Origin: Prosthecobacter sp.
GTDB lineage: Bacteria; Verrucomicrobiota; Verrucomicrobiia; Verrucomicrobiales; Verrucomicrobiaceae
Assembly (NCBI RefSeq): GCF_020439865.1
Contig: NZ_JAGRPF010000214.1
Location: 28,592-92,591 of the forward strand
Length of the DNA: 64,000 nt
Reading direction: 5' to 3'
Shown here: one piece after another, positions 1 to 7,574 of the stretch
Numbering within the stretch: position 1 is the stretch's first letter
How the letters are laid out: every line of letters begins with the position of its first letter
Position numbers and translations under genes: made by a program
Notes under the pieces: generated by a model
Told to the model about the DNA's origin: nothing
Seen by the model: only the letters and a program-made list of their open reading frames with translations
Database searches by the model: none

Positions 1-393
1 GCTGACGGCAACTTTGTCGAGCTCATGCCTGGCAAACAGTGGGTGCAGATCGACCTCGAAGCCACTCACACGCTTCAAAAAATCGCGGTGTGGCATTATC
101 ACAAGGCTGCCGTAGCCTACAACGACGTGATCATACAAGTTTCAGATGACCCACAGTTCAAAACCGGTGTCACCACTCTCTGGAATGCAGATCATGACAA
201 CACCTCTGGCATGGGAAAGGGCAAGGATCCCGCGTATATCGAAACCAATTATGGCCGGATTATTGAAGGCAGGTTCGCCAAGGCACGCTACCTCCGCCTT
301 TGGAGCAATGGCAATTCGGCGAACGACATGAACCACTATGTCGAGGTTCAGGTCTTTGCCGTTCCGGCCCAGAAGCAAGAAGCGGTAAAATGA
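1..393 (+). CDS. Discoidin (F5/8 type C)-like C-terminal fragment, 5' truncated by window edge
   Basis: The reading frame is open from base 1 and ends with TGA at 391-393, so only the last ~130 residues are visible. They have the pattern of a coagulation-factor 5/8 type C (discoidin) carbohydrate-binding fold: an early WVQIDLE strand, a central IAVWHYH segment, a VSDDPQF strand and a closing KARYLRLWSNG strand followed by VEVQVF. In this phylum such domains usually end secreted glycoside hydrolases, sulfatases or cytochrome-containing proteins, but the upstream part is outside the window and the full function cannot be told. The next gene is convergent and starts 5 bases later. Confidence 0.75.
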   Translation, partial: ADGNFVELMPGKQWVQIDLEATHTLQKIAVWHYHKAAVAYNDVIIQVSDDPQFKTGVTTLWNADHDNTSGMGKGKDPAYIETNYGRIIEGRFAKARYLRLWSNGNSANDMNHYVEVQVFAVPAQKQEAVK

Positions 394-397
394 GAGA

Positions 398-1606
398 TTA
401 CTTCCTGCGTCCTGCGATGCGTGCGAACACCGTCGATATGGCGATCATGGCGGCGGGAATCGTGGGCGGGCACCACATCAGGTTGGATTGGAAGGTCAAA
501 AAGCAGACCACCAGTGCCGCGAAGATGCACAGTATGCCGCGTAGCAGGGATTTGGGCCGCGGAACAAAAAACACCAGCCAGGCTCCCACCAGCCCGGCTG
601 CGCCCCAGGTGATCCATTGCCCCCAGGCTGGCAGAAGGTGCAGACGCGGCATGGCGAGCACGTGAGCGAGCACTTGGGCGTGCGCACGCGCTAGGCCGTC
701 TTTGGCATCGTCATCGGTTCCGATCACAATGATTTTGCCGCCCGAGAGATTTGCCTTGTCCTGCGGGGACACCGCTTCGGCCAGCTCCGCGGTCAGCAGG
801 TTGAGCGCATCGACCTCGGCGACGGGCTGCTTCGCGGGGACGGTGAGTTCACCGGAGTGTGAAAGCGGGACGAAAGCGCCGTGGGAAAGGTAGGCCCCGG
901 CTCCAGGGCCGAGCAGCAACCGCTGTGTGGCGTAGGGCGTCTTGGTAAACCGCGCCAGCGCCTGTGCGAGTGCGGTGGGAAGCAGATGACCGCCTTCCTG
1001 CACGACGTAGGGTAGAGCGGCTTCTCCGTTGACGTCGTGAACGATGGCGATGCCGAGCTCGGCTTGTCGGCGCATCAATTCATCAGGAGCGGCGATCAAG
1101 GCACCCAACGGGGGCGCCGTATCGATGTCTCCATGCACTTTCTGGAAACGCGGCAGCGAGTCTTCGAGTCCGCCGAGGAACGCAGGTGCCTCACGACTGG
1201 TGGCAAGTTGTGCTTCGACGCCGAGGACGGTGCTCGGAAAGGGCATCAGCGCCTGGGCGGCCTCCGCAACGAAGTCGGGTGACGGTTTGCCCCAGTGGAG
1301 GGTTTCGGGAATGAGCACGACGGCGGGATCGTAGGCCTGCAGGCCCTTCAGCACCATCTGCCAGTCGAGCGGACGTGGCGGCCAGCCGGAATACTCTGCT
1401 TTGTCTGCTTCGCGCATTTTCACGAAGACCACGGGCGAAGCGGACATCGCATGAACGCCGGCAGTGATGAGACGATCACGGGCATTGGCGACTAGGAAGT
1501 CGAGAAACAACTCGTCCACACGCTGAAACCGCCCGGCCTGATGCTCACGATCCAGCCACCAGCCGAGGCTGCCAAGCAGGAGAATGAGAATGAGAGCGCG
1601 GATCAT
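398..1606 (-). CDS. CHASE2-like sensory membrane protein without an output domain
   Basis: This 402-residue protein starts with a membrane anchor (ILILLLGSLGWWL). A large extracytoplasmic region follows, with CHASE2-like features: a VDELFLDFLVANARDRL start, a PVVFVKM strand, a GLQAYDPAVVLIPE strand-turn-strand, and late on GGKIIVIGTDDDAKD just before the membrane. Two more transmembrane segments lie near the C terminus (TWGAAGLVGAWLVFF and CIFAALVVCFLTF), and it then ends with RRK. CHASE2 domains normally sense external signals for kinases, cyclases or diguanylate cyclases; here no effector follows. The gene begins 30 bases downstream of the clpC stop on the same strand and is probably the last gene of the mcsA-mcsB-clpC operon. 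The CHASE2 call rests on pattern and topology only. Confidence 0.6.
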   Translation of the reverse strand: MIRALILILLLGSLGWWLDREHQAGRFQRVDELFLDFLVANARDRLITAGVHAMSASPVVFVKMREADKAEYSGWPPRPLDWQMVLKGLQAYDPAVVLIPETLHWGKPSPDFVAEAAQALMPFPSTVLGVEAQLATSREAPAFLGGLEDSLPRFQKVHGDIDTAPPLGALIAAPDELMRRQAELGIAIVHDVNGEAALPYVVQEGGHLLPTALAQALARFTKTPYATQRLLLGPGAGAYLSHGAFVPLSHSGELTVPAKQPVAEVDALNLLTAELAEAVSPQDKANLSGGKIIVIGTDDDAKDGLARAHAQVLAHVLAMPRLHLLPAWGQWITWGAAGLVGAWLVFFVPRPKSLLRGILCIFAALVVCFLTFQSNLMWCPPTIPAAMIAISTVFARIAGRRK

Positions 1607-1636
1607 GAGAGGCGGCGCCCGGCTGAGAGCCTCCGG

Positions 1637-4165
1637 TTAGGGGGCCGGTGTCTCAGCCGGAATCTCGTTGGCGTCACGCTTGTCGGCGGCGAATTTGAGG
1701 CGTTTCTGCTCTTCGTCGTAAGAAACCTTCACGTTGTCGCCTTCGCGGATGTCGCCACGCAGGAGGTGCTCGGCCAGCGGATCTTCGATGTTCTTCTCCA
1801 CGGCACGGCGCATCGGACGGGCACCATACTGCGGGTCGAAGCCCTCTTTCATGAGGAATTCGCGGGCACCGTCGTCGAGCGCGATGTGGATGTTCTTCTG
1901 CTTGAGTCGTGTGACCACCTTGCCGACTTCGAGATCGACGATCTTGTTGAGCTGCTCCTTCTCGAGCATGCGGAAGATGACGATGTCGTCGAGGCGGTTG
2001 AGGAACTCCGGCTTGAAGAATTTCTTCGCGGCCTCGGTGATCTTGCCCTTGATGCCGGCGTTGTCGGCGGAGTCTTCCTGCATGGCCATGAAGCCAAGGC
2101 TGGTCTGACGTTTGATCTGCTCAGCTCCGACGTTGGAGGTGAGGATGACGATGGTGTTTCTGAAGTCGATCTTGCGGCCAAAGTTGTCAGTGACCTGGCC
2201 TTCTTCGAGAATCTGCAGCAGCAGGTGCATCACATCCGGGTGCGCTTTTTCGACTTCGTCGAAGAGAATCACGGAATAGGGACGACGACGCACGGCCTCG
2301 GAGAGCTGGCCGCCTTCTTCGTAACCGACATATCCAGGAGGTGCCCCGATCAGACGGCTGGCGGTGTGTTTCTCCATGTATTCGGACATGTCGATCTGGA
2401 TCAGCGCCTCAGCGGTGCCAAACATGAACTCGGCGAGGTTCTTCGCGAGGAAGGTCTTGCCGACACCGGTCGGACCGAGGAAGAGGAACGAGCCGATGGG
2501 ACGGCGTGGGTCTTTCAAGTCGGCGCGGGAACGGCGCAGAGCCTTGCTGATGGCGATGACAGCTTCGTCCTGACCGATGACTTTGCCCTTCAGCTCGGAT
2601 TCCATCTTCAGGAGCTTCTCGGCCTCCGCCGTTTCCATGCGCTGAAGCGGGACGCCGGTCCACTTCGAGACGACAGACATGATGTCCTCCTCCGTGACAT
2701 CGACGATGCGTTCCTGATTGGTGGAGCGCCAGGTTTCAAGCACGTCGTCAAAACGCTTCTTGGCGTTTTTCTCGCGGTCGCGCAGGTGGGCGGCCTTTTC
2801 GAAGTCCTGCTCCTTGATGGAGCCTTCTTTTTCTACGCGGATCTCCTCGATCTCGGCCTCGATGGCCTTGAGTTCGGGTGGGCGTGTCATGGCGGCGATG
2901 CGAGCCTTCGAGCCTGCCTCGTCCATGATGTCGATGGCCTTGTCCGGCAGGAAGCGGGAAGGAAGATAGCGCGAGCTGAGGTTCACGGCGGACTTGAGAG
3001 CGTCCTCGGTGTACTTCGCCTTATGGTGCATCTCGTATTTGCCACGGAGACCGAAAAGGATCTTGATGGCGTCCTCGACGGAAGGTTCTTCAACCTTCAC
3101 GCTCTGGAAGCGGCGTTCGAGTGCGGAGTCCTTCTCGATGTATTTGCGGTACTCGTTCAAGGTGGTGGCGCCGACGCATTGCAGCTCGCCACGGCTGAGC
3201 GCGGGCTTGATGATGTTGCTGGCGTCCATGGCGCCTTCGGCTCCGCCGGCACCGACGATGGTATGCAGCTCGTCGATGAAGAGAATGACGTTCTTGTTGC
3301 GGCGGATTTCATCCATGACCGCTTTGATGCGTTCCTCGAACTGGCCGCGATACTTCGTGCCGGCGACCATCAAGGCGAGATCGAGGGTGATCACGCGCTT
3401 GTCCCGCAGAATCTCAGGCACATTGCCCGCAGCAATCTCCTGAGCGAGTCCTTCAACGATCGCGGTCTTGCCGACACCTGCCTCACCGATGAGGACCGGG
3501 TTGTTCTTGGTGCGGCGGCAGAGAATCTGAATCACGCGGGCAATTTCATCCGCGCGTCCGATGACAGGGTCCATTTCACCTTTGATGGCGAGCTCAGTGA
3601 GATCGCGGCCAAAAGCTTTGAGCGCAGGGGTCTTTTCGTTTTTCTTCTTTTCACCTGACTGCGTGTTGCCGGTAGGAGCGACGGATTCGCCCTCTTCTTC
3701 CTCTTCTTCTTCGTTTTGGGAGGAGAAGTTGGGGTCGAGTTCCTTGAGGATCTCGCTGCGCGCCTTGTCGAGGTTCACATCGAGGTTGCGAAGCACCTGG
3801 GCGGCGACGCCTTCGCCTTCACGCAGTAGGCCGAGCAGGATGTGTTCGGTGCCAACGTAGCTGTGGTTGAGCGCCTTGGCTTCCTTGGAGGCGAGGGCGA
3901 GAACCTTTTTCACCCGCGGGGTGTAGGGGATGTTGCCGACCATCTTCGTTTCCGGGCCGGAACCGACCTGTTGTTCGACCTGCATGCGCACAGTCTCGAG
4001 ATCGAGGCCGAGCTTGGTCAGCACATTGACGGCGACGCCCTGGCCGAGCTTGATCAGGCCAAGCAGCAAATGCTCCGTTCCGACGTAGTTGTGGTTGAAG
4101 CGGTCCGCCTCCTTGCGTGCGAGTGCCAGGACCTGTTGGGCGCGTGGGGTGAAATTATTCATCAT
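1637..4165 (-). CDS. clpC: ATP-dependent Clp unfoldase subunit ClpC
   Basis: An AAA+ unfoldase of 842 residues that feeds proteins to ClpP. Two N-terminal Clp repeats (about 5-70 and 80-145) precede two ATPase modules: Walker A GEAGVGKT at 227-234 with Walker B FIDEL at 296-300, and GPTGVGKT at 564-571 with a FDEVEKAHPD Walker B at 635-644. A UVR-type coiled segment (about 440-475, EQDFEKAAHLRDRE) sits in the M domain, as in ClpC and not ClpA/ClpB. An LGF tripeptide near 690 fits the ClpP-docking loop. The linker after the N domain carries a run of seven Glu (152-158), which is unusual. The start overlaps the end of mcsB by 11 bases, implying translational coupling. A second Met follows immediately, so the start could be one codon later. 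Confidence 0.97.
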   Translation of the reverse strand: MMNNFTPRAQQVLALARKEADRFNHNYVGTEHLLLGLIKLGQGVAVNVLTKLGLDLETVRMQVEQQVGSGPETKMVGNIPYTPRVKKVLALASKEAKALNHSYVGTEHILLGLLREGEGVAAQVLRNLDVNLDKARSEILKELDPNFSSQNEEEEEEEGESVAPTGNTQSGEKKKNEKTPALKAFGRDLTELAIKGEMDPVIGRADEIARVIQILCRRTKNNPVLIGEAGVGKTAIVEGLAQEIAAGNVPEILRDKRVITLDLALMVAGTKYRGQFEERIKAVMDEIRRNKNVILFIDELHTIVGAGGAEGAMDASNIIKPALSRGELQCVGATTLNEYRKYIEKDSALERRFQSVKVEEPSVEDAIKILFGLRGKYEMHHKAKYTEDALKSAVNLSSRYLPSRFLPDKAIDIMDEAGSKARIAAMTRPPELKAIEAEIEEIRVEKEGSIKEQDFEKAAHLRDREKNAKKRFDDVLETWRSTNQERIVDVTEEDIMSVVSKWTGVPLQRMETAEAEKLLKMESELKGKVIGQDEAVIAISKALRRSRADLKDPRRPIGSFLFLGPTGVGKTFLAKNLAEFMFGTAEALIQIDMSEYMEKHTASRLIGAPPGYVGYEEGGQLSEAVRRRPYSVILFDEVEKAHPDVMHLLLQILEEGQVTDNFGRKIDFRNTIVILTSNVGAEQIKRQTSLGFMAMQEDSADNAGIKGKITEAAKKFFKPEFLNRLDDIVIFRMLEKEQLNKIVDLEVGKVVTRLKQKNIHIALDDGAREFLMKEGFDPQYGARPMRRAVEKNIEDPLAEHLLRGDIREGDNVKVSYDEEQKRLKFAADKRDANEIPAETPAP

Positions 4166-5279
4166 GAGGTGCGGAGGGGGTGCCTCCTGGGGTTGAATTT
4201 GATGGTGGAAGGTTACCCGGGCCGTCGATGGATTGCAACCGTGCGCGGGTTATTTCAGCGCGCATGCTGTCACGTTCTTCAGGGGACAATTCACGCGCAG
4301 CATTGAGCTGTAAATGAGCGGGCTGAATCTCCAGCAACAGCATGTCAATCAGGCTGCGGTCGCAGTTGCCGATGAGGTCGAGATCAGCACCCAGTCGGAG
4401 CATGGAAAGAAGGTTCAAGGCTTCCTTGGAGGTCAGGATGTGCGCGTAACGCAGGATGGCGAAGGCGCGTCCTACCTGATCGCGCAGCATGGTCTGGTGG
4501 TCTTCCTTGAGCTTTGCACGCGCGGTCGTTTCGGAACGGACGACACCTTCGATCACTTTTTCGATCTGGGCGATGATCTCGGGCTCCGCCTCTCCCAGCG
4601 TGTGCTGGTTGGAGATCTGGAACAGGTTTCCGAGCGCCTCGGTGCCTTCGCCATACAGGCCGCGCACCGCGAGACCGATCTTGCCGACCGCCTTGATCAC
4701 CGGATTGATCTGCTCCGTGAGAACGAGCGCCGGGAGATGCAGCATGACTGAAGCACGCATGCCGGTGCCTAGATTGGTCGGGCAGGCGGTAAGGTAGCCG
4801 AGCTTCGGGTCAAAGGCATACGGGAGCAGACTTTCGAGTTCCGAGTCCACGCGGTCCACCACCTCGTAGGCGCTGGCAAGGTTCAAGCCGGGTCGGATGC
4901 CCTGAATGCGAAAGTGATCCTCCTCATTGATCATGATGGAGATGCTCTGTTTCCGATCGACGACCACGGCACAGCCCGTAGAGCGTGCCGCATGCTCGCG
5001 GCTGACCAGATGACGTTCCACCAGCACCTGTTTGCGAATCTTGCTCAGGTCGGAGTACTCTTCGCTGTAGCCGTCGCGCATTTCAGGAAGGTTTTCGACC
5101 ACCGGGCGTGCGCGTTCGAGGAGTTCGACCCTCTGGCGCTCCTGGCTGAAGCCGGGAAACGGATAGCCACGAAGATTGCGCGCCAGACGCACCCGCGAGG
5201 TCATGACGATCTCGGAATGCGGCCCCGCGCCCTTCATCCAGTCAGCGGGGTTTTTGATCAATGTGGCAAAGCGCATCAT
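4155..5279 (-). CDS. mcsB: Protein-arginine kinase McsB
   Basis: A 374-residue guanidino-kinase-fold enzyme that phosphorylates arginine residues, marking proteins for ClpC-ClpP degradation in Firmicutes. The N-terminal SRVRLARN block (28-35), NEEDHFRI around 118-125, the catalytic-Cys block TACPTNLGTGMR (Cys166), and YGEGTEALG (209-217) are all present. The C-terminal domain carries ERDSMRA (335-341), which fits the RDxxRA phospho-arginine-binding motif described for Firmicute McsB, so the allosteric site also looks intact. The C-terminal tail is Pro/Ser/Gly rich. It lies between mcsA and clpC, overlapping clpC by 11 bases. The start at 5279 has a second Met at codon 2. Confidence 0.95.
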   Translation of the reverse strand: MMRFATLIKNPADWMKGAGPHSEIVMTSRVRLARNLRGYPFPGFSQERQRVELLERARPVVENLPEMRDGYSEEYSDLSKIRKQVLVERHLVSREHAARSTGCAVVVDRKQSISIMINEEDHFRIQGIRPGLNLASAYEVVDRVDSELESLLPYAFDPKLGYLTACPTNLGTGMRASVMLHLPALVLTEQINPVIKAVGKIGLAVRGLYGEGTEALGNLFQISNQHTLGEAEPEIIAQIEKVIEGVVRSETTARAKLKEDHQTMLRDQVGRAFAILRYAHILTSKEALNLLSMLRLGADLDLIGNCDRSLIDMLLLEIQPAHLQLNAARELSPEERDSMRAEITRARLQSIDGPGNLPPSNSTPGGTPSAPHDE

Positions 5280-5376
5280 GGCGTGGCGGGTGTTGGATGT
5301 GGCAACATGGATACGCGTTGAATGACAAGCAAGGATGGCTCCACCTGTGCCAAAAAACGGCGCCCTTCCCCTCCTC

Positions 5377-5946
5377 TCATTTGGAGGAGGCCTTGGGCTG
5401 GAGACGTTCGATCTCGGATTTCAATTTGGCCGCATCCTCGTAGCGCTCCTCCTGCACCGCGAGATCCAGTTCAGCACGGAGCTTGGCAATATCGACAGGC
5501 GGTGGTGTGGCAGGTGCCGGGGGCGGCGGAGGAGGTGGCGGGGGCGGTTCTGCGACAACTGAAGCCCGCTGTCTGGGCAGCATCTGAGGCGCTGCAGCAC
5601 TCAGGTGGGTTGGGCGCTTGCCTACATGACGCGTTCCCTTGTGCATGTTGCGCAGAAGGCCGTCCAGCCCGTCGCGAAAGGCCGCGTAGCATTCAGGGCA
5701 GCCCATGCGTCCGATTTTTTTGAGCTGGGACGCCGTGAAACCACAGGCGTCACATACGACCTCCATCGAATCCGAATCGGTCCGGTGCGAGGGGCTGAGA
5801 AAGGCCTCCGCGAGACCGAAACCGGTCTCCTCGGTCACACCTTTGGCCTTGGAGCAGGTCTCACACAGATTCACCGTGGTCATCTGACCGTTGATGATCT
5901 GAGTGAGGAACACGGTGGCCTCATTCTCGCAAACGTCGCATTTCAT
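5377..5946 (-). CDS. mcsA: McsA-like zinc-finger/UVR protein (activator of McsB)
   Basis: In Firmicutes McsA binds and activates McsB. This 189-residue protein has two zinc-binding Cys pairs, each doubled (C3/C6 with C28/C31, and C65/C68 with C83/C86), then an HKGTRHVGK segment that recalls the HxGK stretch of McsA, and a C-terminal UVR motif (about 153-184, AVQEERYEDAAKLKSEIERL). A proline-rich linker with a run of ten Pro (134-143) replaces the usual short linker, which is unusual. It is the first gene of mcsA-mcsB-clpC; 97 bases separate it from mcsB. No ctsR repressor gene precedes it; the upstream gene is an unrelated phosphatase 82 bases away. Confidence 0.92.
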   Translation of the reverse strand: MKCDVCENEATVFLTQIINGQMTTVNLCETCSKAKGVTEETGFGLAEAFLSPSHRTDSDSMEVVCDACGFTASQLKKIGRMGCPECYAAFRDGLDGLLRNMHKGTRHVGKRPTHLSAAAPQMLPRQRASVVAEPPPPPPPPPPAPATPPPVDIAKLRAELDLAVQEERYEDAAKLKSEIERLQPKASSK

Positions 5947-6028
5947 GGAAGTGATCGTGCATGCTGTTCATGTCACACAAGTGATACGAGCGGCAGCGCG
6001 TACTGGTTATGACAGGTATTTGCGCCCG

Positions 6029-6643
6029 TCAACCGATGCCCTGAGCCGCCAGCCATTCGTCCAGTTCCTCCTGCAGCCGGGGATGCTTTGCAAAGCTGTA
6101 ATGAAACGTTCGGAACCCCAGTCTTGCCGCCGTCTCAATGTTTGGCTGCAGGTCGTCGATGTAAAATGTGCGCGCCGGATCGATCTCGAGCTGGCGGATG
6201 GTGTGGTGAAAAATGGCCTCTCCCGGTTTTGAACAGCCGGCGGAGTATGAATACACTCCCCCGCGGAAGTGGCGGAAAATGTCGAAGGTCCGCAGAAAGT
6301 AGTCTTTGTGCAGACCGCTTGTGTTTGAAAGCAGGTACATGGGCAGCTTTCCTTGCAAAGCGCCCAGGGTCGCGTGCATCGGCTCATTTTGGGCGAAGAT
6401 ATCGCACCAGATCGCCTCAAACTCGTCCTTGGTGCCGCGGAAACCGGTCACGGCCATCGCTTCGCGCACAAACGTCGCATCATCCATGCGGCCGTCCTCA
6501 TAGGGGCCCTTGATGTCATCGAACAACGTCAGCACCGTCTCCGCCGGATGGTCGCATTGCTCCGCCAGCCGTCGGGCGGCGATGCTGAAGTCGAAATCGA
6601 TGAGAACTTTGCCAACGTCGGACAAGAGGGCGGGCTGGGACAT
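6029..6643 (-). CDS. HAD-superfamily phosphatase, YihX-like
   Basis: A soluble 204-residue haloacid-dehalogenase-fold hydrolase. Motif I is SDVGKVLIDFD (nucleophile Asp in DVG), motif II is LLSNTSGLH, motif III the Lys in CSKPGEAIF, and motif IV FYIDDLQPN. The D-x-G form of motif I and the general layout match the YihX/GPH-like subgroup that dephosphorylates sugar phosphates such as alpha-D-glucose 1-phosphate, but the substrate cannot be read from the sequence. The gene lies between a secreted SGNH hydrolase and mcsA, all on the minus strand, and may be cotranscribed with them (65 and 82 base gaps). Confidence 0.85.
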   Translation of the reverse strand: MSQPALLSDVGKVLIDFDFSIAARRLAEQCDHPAETVLTLFDDIKGPYEDGRMDDATFVREAMAVTGFRGTKDEFEAIWCDIFAQNEPMHATLGALQGKLPMYLLSNTSGLHKDYFLRTFDIFRHFRGGVYSYSAGCSKPGEAIFHHTIRQLEIDPARTFYIDDLQPNIETAARLGFRTFHYSFAKHPRLQEELDEWLAAQGIG

Positions 6644-6708
6644 GGCCGCTCCCTATGCCCGTTGGCGGCACCTTGCACCAGATGAAATCCAACGGAATTG
6701 CTTCAGAA

Positions 6709-7485
6709 TTACTTCATCAGCTCGGCAAGCTTCGGACCGATCGCATCGGCCCAGATCTGATAGCCGGCCGGGGACAGATGCAGGAAGTCGGGCATGACGG
6801 TCTTGTCGAGCTTGCCGTCGGCGACGGGGAACTTGCCGCCGATGTCGAGGTAGAAGATGTTTTTGCCGTCATCGAGCTTGGAGATGATCGCATTGACCTC
6901 CTTCAGCTTGTCGTTTTGCGCATTGAGCTGGCCGTCGGGTTTGCTGCCGCGCGGGAAAACGGCCAGCAGGAGGATTTTCGCCTGCGGTTGTTTCGCACGA
7001 ATGGTTTCGACGATGGCGGTGACGCCCTTGGCGATGCCTTCAGCGGTGTCGGTTCCGGAATTGTTCGTGCCGATCATCAAAACGCATGCCTTGGGCTTGA
7101 TGCCGCCATCCAGCTCACCGTTCTGAATGCGCCAGAGCACGTGCTGCGTGCGGTCACCACCGATGCCGAAGTTCGCGGGTGTGTATTCGCTGAAAGCCTT
7201 GGCCCACACTTCCTTGCCGTTGCCTGCCCAGCCTGCGGTGATCGAGTCACCGAGGAACACGAGCTGCGCCTTGCCTTCCTTGGCGATGCCCACAAACTTT
7301 TCATGGGACGCGATGAAGCCCGTGTTGGGCTTGCCATCCGGTCCCATCTTTGGCGCTGCAACATCTGGCGCTTGGGCGGGCAGTTTGACCGCAGGAGCGG
7401 CAGGTTTGGCTGGAGCGGGTGTCTGCGCCTGAACAACTGCGGTGAAGGGCAGAAGAATGGAGAGAGTGAGTGACGTGATTTTCAT
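6709..7485 (-). CDS. Secreted SGNH/GDSL hydrolase (PAF-acetylhydrolase-like)
   Basis: A predicted periplasmic esterase of 258 residues. I chose the ATG at 7483-7485 because it starts a clean signal peptide (MKITSLTLSILLPFTAVVQAQ); the frame is open for 17 codons upstream. An Ala/Pro-rich stretch follows the signal peptide. All SGNH blocks are visible: nucleophile Ser in FLGDSITAGW, the block II Gly in GIGGDRTQ, block III Asn in MIGTNNSG, and the catalytic Asp/His pair in DFLHLSPAGY. This arrangement matches the beta/gamma subunit type of PAF acetylhydrolases and bacterial carbohydrate deacetylases. It follows a sorbosone-type dehydrogenase with a gap of 89 bases. Confidence 0.9.
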   Translation of the reverse strand: MKITSLTLSILLPFTAVVQAQTPAPAKPAAPAVKLPAQAPDVAAPKMGPDGKPNTGFIASHEKFVGIAKEGKAQLVFLGDSITAGWAGNGKEVWAKAFSEYTPANFGIGGDRTQHVLWRIQNGELDGGIKPKACVLMIGTNNSGTDTAEGIAKGVTAIVETIRAKQPQAKILLLAVFPRGSKPDGQLNAQNDKLKEVNAIISKLDDGKNIFYLDIGGKFPVADGKLDKTVMPDFLHLSPAGYQIWADAIGPKLAELMK

Positions 7486-7574
7486 GTAGTGGAAGTATTG
7501 AGAGGTGGAGTCGGAAGAAATGAGCAGCCAGTTCATGGCTGCTCATCGAATTCGTAGTGTGTAGGAGAAGGGAT

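Noticed and set aside
1541..3658. 705-codon open frame on the plus strand across clpC
   Set aside because: It is antisense to a fully conserved ClpC; such long frames arise from codon bias in GC-rich genes. Its translation has no recognisable motif.
5947..6028. CtsR box or CIRCE element before mcsA
   Set aside because: Neither the tandem heptad of CtsR nor TTAGCACTC-N9-GAGTGCTAA occurs.
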